Source: JBBSJT01 sp041691015
GTDB taxonomy: Bacteria; Chlamydiota; Chlamydiia; Chlamydiales; Parachlamydiaceae
Assembly: GCA_041691015.1 (NCBI GenBank)
Contig: JBEPVN010000056.1
Coordinates: 1-15,166 of the forward strand
Direction of reading: 5' to 3'
Length of the DNA: 15,166 bases
Positions within the stretch are counted from its first letter, which is position 1. Every line of letters starts with the position of its first letter. The notes beneath the pieces are model-generated. The model was not told where the DNA came from. It worked only from the letters and a program-made list of their open reading frames with translations, and searched no databases. A program made the translations under genes and the position numbers. Positions 1-5,941 of this stretch are shown piece after piece.

Positions 1-199
1 CCTGAAAGGACGACATAAAATAAAAAGTTAATTCCCTATAGAGGGGACAACAGGAGCTGTCTTGCTTTTAAGTTAAAAAAAGCTTATCCATTTTTGGAAC
101 ATCCCTATACAGACCAACGGAAAATTTTGCTTTAATGCATAAACCTGCTATACTCTAAGATTCCTGACTAAAAAAGGAACATTAAAAGGAGTTTAAATT
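1..199. other. Upstream intergenic region, no gene seen
   Basis: No credible coding frame is visible here. The stretch is AT-rich and contains a short hairpin-like string around 52-60 (ACAG-gag-CTGT) that lacks a clear U-tract, so I do not call it a terminator. Its right half carries the probable promoter and ribosome binding site of the downstream acyltransferase/acyl-ACP synthetase gene, listed separately. The left part may be the trailing end of a neighbouring transcription unit outside the window. Confidence 0.6.
127..154 (+). promoter_or_regulatory. Putative sigma-70-type promoter with extended -10
   Basis: A -10 box TATACT (149-154, 5 of 6 to TATAAT) is preceded by TG one base upstream, giving an extended -10 (TGCTATACT). 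A weak -35 TTGCTT (127-132) lies 16 bases upstream. Transcription would start near 160, about 40 bases before the TTG start of the acyl-ACP synthetase fusion gene. It is the best match to a housekeeping promoter in the window, but is read by eye only. Confidence 0.5.
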
Positions 200-2932
200 T
201 TGAAAACAATTATCACTTATCTCATCGCTTATTTGCTGAAAATCGCTCTTTGGTTTCGCTATCGCATTACTGTTAAGGGGTTGGACAATCTTAATTCTGA
301 AAACCTGACAAAGCCTGGCGGTGTTCTATTTTTACCCAATCACCCCGCAAATTTTACAGACCCTGTATCGATAAGTCTAGCTCTGCTTCATAAATTCCCG
401 ATTCGTCCGATGATCATCGAATATATGTACAACTTGCCGATTGTAAATACTTTAATGCGTTTTGTCGGAGCGCTCGCAGTTCCTAATTTTAGCAAATCTT
501 CTAACAGCTTAAAGAAAAAGAAGATTGAACAAGTCACAAAAAGTATCATTCAAGGTCTAAAAGAAAAAGAAAACTTCCTTATTTATCCCGCCGGACAATT
601 AAAAGACACATCGCTTGAAGTGATCGGCGGAGCCTCTGCAGTACATTCCATTATCCAGGCATCTCCTGAGGCAAATATCGTTCTTGTGCGTATCAAAGGT
701 CTTTTTGGCAGCAGTTTTTCAAGAGCTTTTCTTGGAGTGACACCTCCACTTTTCCCCACGATTTGGGAAGGGGTCAAACATGTATTTAAAAATTTAATTT
801 TCTTTTCACCGAGAAGAAAGATCATTATTGAATTTACTCCGGCGCCTGCTGATTTTCCAAGAAATGGCACCAAGCTAGAAATGAACAAATACTTGGAAGA
901 CTGGTATAATCTGCCGGACGGCCTGACGCCGCAAAAAGGGGATTTTCCGGGAGATTCGCTGATTCTTGTGTCCCAAAGTATGTGGGGTGAATATTATCCG
1001 ACCATCCGCAAACAAAAAAGCAGTGAAATTGAAGGAATCGACTTAAACAAAATTTCTCCGGAAATTCAAGAAAAAATCATTAAGAAGCTAAGCGATATGA
1101 CAGAGTTTGATCCATCAAAAATCAAACCTGATATGCTCATCAGAACAGATCTTGGGCTCGATTCTTTGGATGCAGCAGAGCTTTCTGCCTATATGCACGA
1201 TGAATTTGATATCGCTAATGTCTCTGCTGCTGATTTAACGACTGTTTCACATGTGATGGCAGTTGCAGCAACGCAAGTTGTTTGCGAAGGGGAAATGGAA
1301 GATTTAAATGTTGACTTATCCAAATGGAAAGAGAGTGGCGTTGATGAAAAAGCAGTGATTGCAGATGGCAAAACAATACCTGAAGTATTTTTAAATGTTT
1401 GCGCAAAGAAAGGTAAAAGCCCGGCATGCGCGGATTTAGTGTCCGGTATTTTAAGCTATGCAGACCTTAAACTAAGAGTTTTATTATTAGCTGACAAAAT
1501 CCGTGACATGCCGGGAGATTATATCGGAATATTGCTGCCATCTAGCGCTGCAGCCACAATATTAATTTTGGCAGTGGAACTTGCCGGTAAAGTGCCCCTC
1601 ATGATTAACTGGACCGTTGGGAAAAAGCATTTGGAGTCTGTTGTCCAGCTCTCAAAAGTAGAGACCGTTTTAACGTCGTGGAGCTTTATTGATCGACTGG
1701 ACAATGTGGATTTTGATCCGATCGAATCAAAACTTGTTATGCTGGAAGACTTCCGCAAAGAGATAGGGATTTTTGACAAGGCAAAAGCTTTTTATCGCTC
1801 AAAACTATCTACAAAATCGATTATGAAGATTTTTAAAAGCAAAAACAACCATGCGGTGCTTCTTTTTACAAGCGGCACAGAAAGCATGCCAAAGGGCGTT
1901 CCTCTTACACATGACAATATTTTGAGCAATTTACGCTCCAGCATCAAAACTGTCGATTTGAATTCAAAAGATATCTTATATGGAATTCTTCCGCCTTTTC
2001 ATGCTTTTGGATTTTCCATCAGCACATTGCTTGGAATCCTTTCGGGAACAAAAGTTGCTTTCTCTCCAGATCCAACAGATGGCGCTAAATTGGTTAAAGG
2101 CGCTGATAAATGGGGTATTACGATCCTCGGCGGCGCACCGACTTTTGTTAAAGGAATGCTCTCTTCTGCAAAGACTGGTGAGTTAAATACTTTACGACTT
2201 GTAGTGACCGGCGCTGAAAAAGCCCCGCCTGAGCTTTTTGCCATGATGAAAAAACTTGGAAGAGAAGGTTTTCTTTTGGAAGGATATGGTATTACAGAGT
2301 GTTCTCCTGTTTTGACAATGAACCGCGTTCGGAAACCACCAAAAGGGGTCGGAGAGCCAATCGATGGCGTAGAGCTTTTAATTGTGCATCCGGAAACTAA
2401 CGAAATTTTAGAAAAAGGCGCGCGCGGGCATATCTTGGCTCGTGGGCCGAATATTTTTGAAGGGTATTTAAATCCGGGGATTTCATCGCCTTTCATGACA
2501 GCTCAAGGCAAGGACTGGTATAAAACCGGAGACCTTGGATTTTTAGATGAAAATGGATGTCTTACCTTGTCTGGAAGACTAAAACGCTTTATCAAAGTTG
2601 GCGCTGAAATGGTAAGCCTTGCAGCAATTGAGGATACTCTTTTAAATATTGCTCATGAAAAAAATTGGAAAGCTCAAAATGAAGGGCCGGCCCTTGCTGT
2701 GTCTGCAAAAGAGATTTTAGGTGAAAAGCCCAAAATTTTCGTTTTCACGCAGTTTGATGTGACCTTGGATGAAGTTAATAAATTATTGAAAGATTCAGGT
2801 TTTAGTAATATTGTAAAAATTTCTTCTGTCATGAAATTAGCAGAGATACCTATGATGGGTTCTGGAAAAATTAATTATCGCGGACTTGAAGATACTTACA
2901 TGCAAAATTTAGCTTCTTTAACAAATGGTTGA
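200..2932 (+). CDS. aas: PlsC-like acyltransferase / acyl carrier protein / acyl-ACP synthetase fusion (Aas-type)
   Basis: This 910-residue protein would activate free fatty acids with ATP and pass them, via ACP, to a lysophospholipid or glycerophosphate acceptor at the inner membrane. Residues 1-20 are hydrophobic. Residues ~40-240 form a PlsC/LPLAT domain with an H-x5-D motif (NHPANFTD, 47-54) and YPAGQ (129-133) where FPEGT is usual. Residues ~285-365 form an ACP domain with the phosphopantetheine site DSL (321-323, Ser322). Residues ~390-905 form an AMP-binding adenylation domain: P-loop from FTSGTESMPKG (556-566), YGITE (696-700), YKTGDLG (774-780), SGRLKRFIK (791-799) and catalytic Lys890 in GSGKINY. 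The start is TTG at 200, chosen because AAGGAG (186-191) sits 8 bases upstream. The gene is followed by cysS after 3 bases, so it is probably co-transcribed. E. coli Aas has the two enzymatic domains but no internal ACP. The domain calls are firm; the acceptor lipid is unknown. Confidence 0.9.
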   Translation: MKTIITYLIAYLLKIALWFRYRITVKGLDNLNSENLTKPGGVLFLPNHPANFTDPVSISLALLHKFPIRPMIIEYMYNLPIVNTLMRFVGALAVPNFSKSSNSLKKKKIEQVTKSIIQGLKEKENFLIYPAGQLKDTSLEVIGGASAVHSIIQASPEANIVLVRIKGLFGSSFSRAFLGVTPPLFPTIWEGVKHVFKNLIFFSPRRKIIIEFTPAPADFPRNGTKLEMNKYLEDWYNLPDGLTPQKGDFPGDSLILVSQSMWGEYYPTIRKQKSSEIEGIDLNKISPEIQEKIIKKLSDMTEFDPSKIKPDMLIRTDLGLDSLDAAELSAYMHDEFDIANVSAADLTTVSHVMAVAATQVVCEGEMEDLNVDLSKWKESGVDEKAVIADGKTIPEVFLNVCAKKGKSPACADLVSGILSYADLKLRVLLLADKIRDMPGDYIGILLPSSAAATILILAVELAGKVPLMINWTVGKKHLESVVQLSKVETVLTSWSFIDRLDNVDFDPIESKLVMLEDFRKEIGIFDKAKAFYRSKLSTKSIMKIFKSKNNHAVLLFTSGTESMPKGVPLTHDNILSNLRSSIKTVDLNSKDILYGILPPFHAFGFSISTLLGILSGTKVAFSPDPTDGAKLVKGADKWGITILGGAPTFVKGMLSSAKTGELNTLRLVVTGAEKAPPELFAMMKKLGREGFLLEGYGITECSPVLTMNRVRKPPKGVGEPIDGVELLIVHPETNEILEKGARGHILARGPNIFEGYLNPGISSPFMTAQGKDWYKTGDLGFLDENGCLTLSGRLKRFIKVGAEMVSLAAIEDTLLNIAHEKNWKAQNEGPALAVSAKEILGEKPKIFVFTQFDVTLDEVNKLLKDSGFSNIVKISSVMKLAEIPMMGSGKINYRGLEDTYMQNLASLTNG

Positions 2933-2935
2933 TAT

Positions 2936-4378
2936 ATGAATAACGAACAAAAAGCAGTATTACGGGTTTATAATACCGAAAGCCGTGAAAAAGAGATTGT
3001 TGTCCCTTTAAAAGACAATCACATCAGAATGTATACCTGCGGGCCTACTGTTTATAACTACGCCCATATCGGTAATTTTAGGACATATGTTTTTGAAGAT
3101 CTTTTAAGACGTACGATCAAATTTTTCGGAATGCAAATCACGCAAGTCATGAATTTGACCGATGTCGATGATAAAACAATCAAAGGCGCTATTGCAAATA
3201 ACGTAAAGCTTGATGATTTTACAAAAACCTTTAAAGATGCTTTTTTTGAAGATCTTAAAACTTTAAATATCGAGCCTGTCGAACATTATCCTGCAGCGAC
3301 TGATTATATCAAAGAAATGATCGTCATGATCGAGGTGTTATTGGAAAAACAAGTCGCATACCGTGGCGGCGATGGAAGCATTTATTTTGCGATTGAAAAA
3401 TTTCCAAGATACGGTTGTTTATCTCATATTCATTTGGACGAGCTTCAGGCGGGTGCTTCAAACCGCATAAATGCCGATGAATATGAAAAAGACCATGTGG
3501 CAGATTTTGTATTATGGAAGAGTTACGATGAGACGCGAGATGGCAAAATCTATTGGGAGAGCCCTTTTGGAAAAGGAAGACCCGGTTGGCATTTGGAATG
3601 TTCTGCCATGGCGATGAATATATTGGGCGAGGAAATAGATATTCATGTGGGGGGTATCGACAATATGTTTCCCCATCATGAAAATGAAATTGCCCAGTCG
3701 GAGGCTTATTCTCATAAGCGCTTTTCAAAAGTTTGGATGCATTCTGAACATTTGGTTGTCGACGGTAAAAAGATGTCCAAGAGTCTCGGCAATTTTTTTA
3801 GTTTGAGAGACCTTCTTAATAAAGGCTTTTCTGGAAGACAAGTGCGTTATATGCTTTTACAGGCACATTATAAGACACAGCTTAACTTTACTTTTACGGG
3901 ACTTGAAAGTGTAGCCCAAACATTAAGACGTCTTGATGATTTTATTCAACGCATGCAGGATACTCGAAAAGACTCATCTAAAAAGGATGCATCCTCCAAA
4001 ATCCAACCGTTATTGGAGAAGGCTCTTAATGGATTTACGATAGGGCTTGCAGATGATTTAAATATTGCGGTAGCGCTTGCAACGATCTTTGATCTTGTGC
4101 GGGAGGTTAACGCGCTTGGAGATAAAGATGAGGTTTCAGCAGAAGATGCAGCAAGCATTCTTGATCTGTTTAAGAAAATGGATGCTGTCTTAGGTATTTT
4201 TTCATTTGAAAGCCAAGCAGAAGCAATCCCTCAAGATTTGCAGGAAGCTTTGGAAAAAAGAATACAGGCAAGAAAAGATAAAGATTTTAAACAATCCGAT
4301 CTTCTTCGCGATCAAATATTAAAAGCCGGCTATATCATAGAAGACACAGCTGCCGGACCTAAATTAAAGAAGGCTTAA
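2936..4378 (+). CDS. cysS: Cysteinyl-tRNA synthetase
   Basis: This is a class I aminoacyl-tRNA synthetase that charges tRNA-Cys in the cytoplasm. At 480 residues it is close to the usual bacterial length (about 460). Visible signatures are the nucleotide-binding HIGN (44-47, a variant of HIGH) and KMSKS (279-283). The four zinc ligands are Cys35 (in YTCGPTVYN), Cys222 (HLECSAM), His247 and Glu251 (PHHENE). The C-terminal half holds the helical DALR-like region and anticodon-binding tail. The start is 3 bases after the stop of the upstream fusion gene, and no convincing Shine-Dalgarno sequence lies before it. This suggests translational coupling. The N-terminus aligns with the family (VYNTESREKE), supporting this ATG. 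All catalytic residues look intact. Confidence 0.97.
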   Translation: MNNEQKAVLRVYNTESREKEIVVPLKDNHIRMYTCGPTVYNYAHIGNFRTYVFEDLLRRTIKFFGMQITQVMNLTDVDDKTIKGAIANNVKLDDFTKTFKDAFFEDLKTLNIEPVEHYPAATDYIKEMIVMIEVLLEKQVAYRGGDGSIYFAIEKFPRYGCLSHIHLDELQAGASNRINADEYEKDHVADFVLWKSYDETRDGKIYWESPFGKGRPGWHLECSAMAMNILGEEIDIHVGGIDNMFPHHENEIAQSEAYSHKRFSKVWMHSEHLVVDGKKMSKSLGNFFSLRDLLNKGFSGRQVRYMLLQAHYKTQLNFTFTGLESVAQTLRRLDDFIQRMQDTRKDSSKKDASSKIQPLLEKALNGFTIGLADDLNIAVALATIFDLVREVNALGDKDEVSAEDAASILDLFKKMDAVLGIFSFESQAEAIPQDLQEALEKRIQARKDKDFKQSDLLRDQILKAGYIIEDTAAGPKLKKA

Positions 4379-4385
4379 AAAGTAG

Positions 4386-4634
4386 ATGAAAGCAAGAACT
4401 CAGGATGAAAAATTTATTATCACTCTTTATCAATTGAGCGGAGAGTCCACGGATGAGCGGCACATATTTAATCGCTATGAAATCGGCGATAAAATCAGCT
4501 TGCAGGAGAGGGGAGTTAATGCTATTTGCAAGCTTTTGCTACAGGCAAACTTCATCAAAAAATCCGGCGAGGAGCATATTTATATCACAGAAAATGGAGC
4601 TTCCTTAGCTAAAAGACTGTTAGACGATATGTAA
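4386..4634 (+). CDS. Small winged-helix-like protein, function unknown
   Basis: This 82-residue soluble protein is not one I recognise by name. Residues 6-20 and 36-55 look like amphipathic helices. Residues ~55-70 (ANFIKKSGEEHIYITENG) look like a beta-turn-beta wing followed by a terminal helix (ASLAKRLLDD). This is the arrangement of a small winged helix-turn-helix domain, so a DNA- or RNA-binding role is plausible but is inference. It begins 7 bases after the cysS stop, on the same strand, and lacks a clear Shine-Dalgarno sequence, so it probably depends on translation of cysS. There is no signal peptide or membrane segment. It is charged and of normal composition, which argues for a real gene. 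Confidence 0.7.
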   Translation: MKARTQDEKFIITLYQLSGESTDERHIFNRYEIGDKISLQERGVNAICKLLLQANFIKKSGEEHIYITENGASLAKRLLDDM

Positions 4635-4655
4635 TTGTTAATAATTAGGGATCAC

Positions 4656-4674
4656 ACTGTCAAGCTTGGACCCG
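4656..4674 (+). repeat. Copy 1 of a dispersed 19-base motif
   Basis: The string actgtcaagcttggacccg lies in the gap between the winged-helix gene and the small secreted proteins. The reverse complement of 15122-15140 matches it at 16 of 19 positions without gaps, including the first ten bases. This suggests two decayed copies of one repetitive element in opposite orientation. No transposase is adjacent. Confidence 0.45.
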
Positions 4675-4701
4675 TAACGCACCCCCGTAAATATAAATAA
4701 C

Positions 4702-4729
4702 TTGTCTTATTTGCTAAAAAGAGTATGGT
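4702..4729 (+). promoter_or_regulatory. Weak putative promoter for the secreted-protein cluster
   Basis: TTGTCT (4702-4707) and TATGGT (4724-4729) are separated by 16 bases, about 40 bases before the first small exported protein. Both boxes are only partial matches to the -35 and -10 consensus. The call is supported mainly by its position between two unrelated gene groups. Confidence 0.3.
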
Positions 4730-4767
4730 GGGAATTATGTAATTAATGATTAAATTTAGGGGTTTTT

Positions 4768-5094
4768 ATGAAGTCTCTTAAGATGTGGTTATTTATTTTG
4801 CCTTTAATAATTAATACTGCAACTTGCTTTGCAGTTGATGAGTCTGCCAATGCTCTTCCTCTTGAAGAAGAAGAGGGACTGATCACTGATAGAGACGGTG
4901 GCAGGGATAGAGGTGCTCGCGAAAGACCTAATTTATACGATTACAATAGACAAAACGTTCAGTATAATCGCAGATATAACTCAAATAGTAATAGCAATAA
5001 CAATTATTACAATCAGTCGAATGATTCACTAGATACATTTAATAGATCATACTATCAAGACAACACAAGCCCTGACATGTATCTTAATAGATAA
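4768..5094 (+). CDS. Small secreted Asn/Tyr/Arg-rich protein, function unknown
   Basis: This 108-residue protein is not recognised. Residues 1-22 form a Sec signal peptide: MKSLK, a hydrophobic core, then cleavage after CFA before VDES. The mature part begins acidic (EEEE, 33-36) and continues with an Arg/Asp/Gly stretch (41-53). It ends as a low-complexity region rich in Asn, Tyr, Ser and Arg (57-108) that is likely disordered. No enzyme motif is visible. AGGGG (4758-4762) lies 5 bases before the ATG, supporting this start. It is the first of three closely spaced exported small proteins on this strand. Its segment around YDYNRQN (57-63) resembles YDHNDRN (68-74) in the third protein, hinting at shared ancestry. 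Export to the periplasm, surface or host compartment is inferred. Confidence 0.75.
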   Translation: MKSLKMWLFILPLIINTATCFAVDESANALPLEEEEGLITDRDGGRDRGARERPNLYDYNRQNVQYNRRYNSNSNSNNNYYNQSNDSLDTFNRSYYQDNTSPDMYLNR

Positions 5095-5112
5095 TTGATT
5101 TAAGAGGTTATC

Positions 5113-5415
5113 ATGAATTTTTATAGTAAATTATTTGTATTTTTGAGTGCGGGTTTATTTTTTAATCTATCTGCACATGAAGGGGAGCATCCAGGAGCGC
5201 ATCACAATGGAGCGCACGGTGCTGAACATCACGAAGATGCAGCTCATCATAATGGAAATTTGAATAATAATCGAGCAAGAGCTAATATTCATCACGACTT
5301 AAATCACGGTTTAAATAATGGAGCAGGAGGCGGTAATGCAGCGCCAGTTATTGCACCAGTTGTCGTGCCTAGTCAAACTACACCCATTGTGCTTCCACCA
5401 AACAGTAATATTTAA
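5113..5415 (+). CDS. Small secreted histidine-rich protein, possible metal binder
   Basis: This 100-residue protein is not recognised. Residues 1-21 form a Sec signal peptide ending LSA before HEGEH. The mature N-terminal half carries twelve histidines, many as HH pairs spaced by Gly, Ala, Glu or Asn (HEGEH, AHHNGAH, EHHEDAAHH, IHHDLNH). The centre is Asn/Gly-rich, and the end is a Pro/Val-rich tail (APVIAPVVVP, 80-89). Such His clusters commonly bind Zn, Ni or Cu, but no family is recognised and metal binding is inference. AGAGG (5103-5107) sits 5 bases before the ATG. It starts 18 bases after the preceding small secreted protein, so the two are probably in one operon. Confidence 0.75.
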   Translation: MNFYSKLFVFLSAGLFFNLSAHEGEHPGAHHNGAHGAEHHEDAAHHNGNLNNNRARANIHHDLNHGLNNGAGGGNAAPVIAPVVVPSQTTPIVLPPNSNI

Positions 5416-5456
5416 GCAGTCAAGGTAGATTAAAAAAATAAAAAAAGGAGTTTGTT

Positions 5457-5876
5457 ATGCGCAAGTCATTAAAACTTTTAATGTTAATAGTTCCTTTGTC
5501 ATTTGCTTTATTATCAGACGTTTCTGCAACCACTCAAGATGATTCAACAATAGCAAGAGGCGGCGGCGGAGGCGGCGGAGGTCACGGAGGTGGCGGTTTT
5601 GGCGATCGCGGGGGAGCTGGTCTCGATAGCGGGAGAGCAGGTCTTGGGGGCGGTGCATACGATCATAACGATCGCAATGCGAATTTTGATAATTACCGTA
5701 ACTTCGATCGCAATGGCGCAAATAATAATGGGTATAACGGTAGCTATTATGGCGGATATGGCGGATACGGAGGATATGGTCCTGTGCTAGCTCCAGATTC
5801 TAACTTGAATCCAAATGATGATATGAACCAGGTATATCAAAACAATCTAAATAATATGGAACGTACAGGCGAATAA
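5457..5876 (+). CDS. Small secreted glycine-rich protein, function unknown
   Basis: This 139-residue protein is not recognised. Residues 1-24 form a signal peptide (MRKSLK, hydrophobic core, cleavage after VSA before TTQ). The mature protein has a run of eight glycines (35-42), then HGGGG, a GGAGLDSGRAGLGGG segment (52-66) and an Asp/Asn/Arg-rich part (68-92). YGG repeats follow (98-107), and the tail is polar and Asn-rich. AAGGAG (5445-5450) lies 6 bases before the ATG, the strongest ribosome site of the three-gene cluster. Repetitive Gly/Tyr-rich exported proteins often form structural or surface layers, but nothing here proves a role. The downstream hairpin at 5897-5931 may also end this transcript. 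Confidence 0.78.
   Translation: MRKSLKLLMLIVPLSFALLSDVSATTQDDSTIARGGGGGGGGHGGGGFGDRGGAGLDSGRAGLGGGAYDHNDRNANFDNYRNFDRNGANNNGYNGSYYGGYGGYGGYGPVLAPDSNLNPNDDMNQVYQNNLNNMERTGE
5559..5597 (+). repeat. GGC/GGA/GGT triplet tract encoding poly-glycine
   Basis: A run of glycine codons (GGC, GGA and GGT mixed) encodes Gly35-42 and Gly44-47, interrupted by one His codon. Triplet tracts like this can change in length without shifting frame, so the glycine run may vary between strains. Confidence 0.6.
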
Positions 5877-5896
5877 ACTTCTTTTAAGAATGAAAA

Positions 5897-5931
5897 ATGC
5901 AATTCAAGGCTTTTCTAGCCTTGAATTGCAT
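5897..5931 (-). terminator. Intrinsic terminator, perfect 14-bp stem, between convergent genes
   Basis: ATGCAATTCAAGGC (5897-5910) is perfectly complementary to GCCTTGAATTGCAT (5918-5931), with a 7-base loop. On the minus strand the stem is followed at once by TTTTTCATTC, the expected U-tract. It therefore ends the propeller-protein gene, whose stop codon is about 10 bases upstream. The + strand side has no T-run, so termination of the glycine-rich gene here would be weaker. Confidence 0.85.
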
Positions 5932-5941
5932 AAGATTAACA

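Noticed and set aside
1999..2496. A 165-codon open frame on the minus strand inside the acyl-ACP synthetase domain
   Set aside because: It is antisense to well-conserved adenylation motifs, its predicted protein is Pro/Ser-rich without a family pattern, and no ribosome site supports it.
3324..3728. A 134-codon open frame antisense to cysS
   Set aside because: It overlaps invariant cysS residues on the other strand and has no recognisable domain.
4635..4767. Possible tRNA or small RNA in the gap after the winged-helix gene
   Set aside because: No cloverleaf, T-loop consensus or CCA end could be found. The only notable element is the 19-base repeat.
5602..5609. GCGATCGC palindrome, also near 12363, resembling the cyanobacterial HIP1 site
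   Set aside because: Only isolated occurrences within coding sequence are seen, far from the density expected for HIP1.
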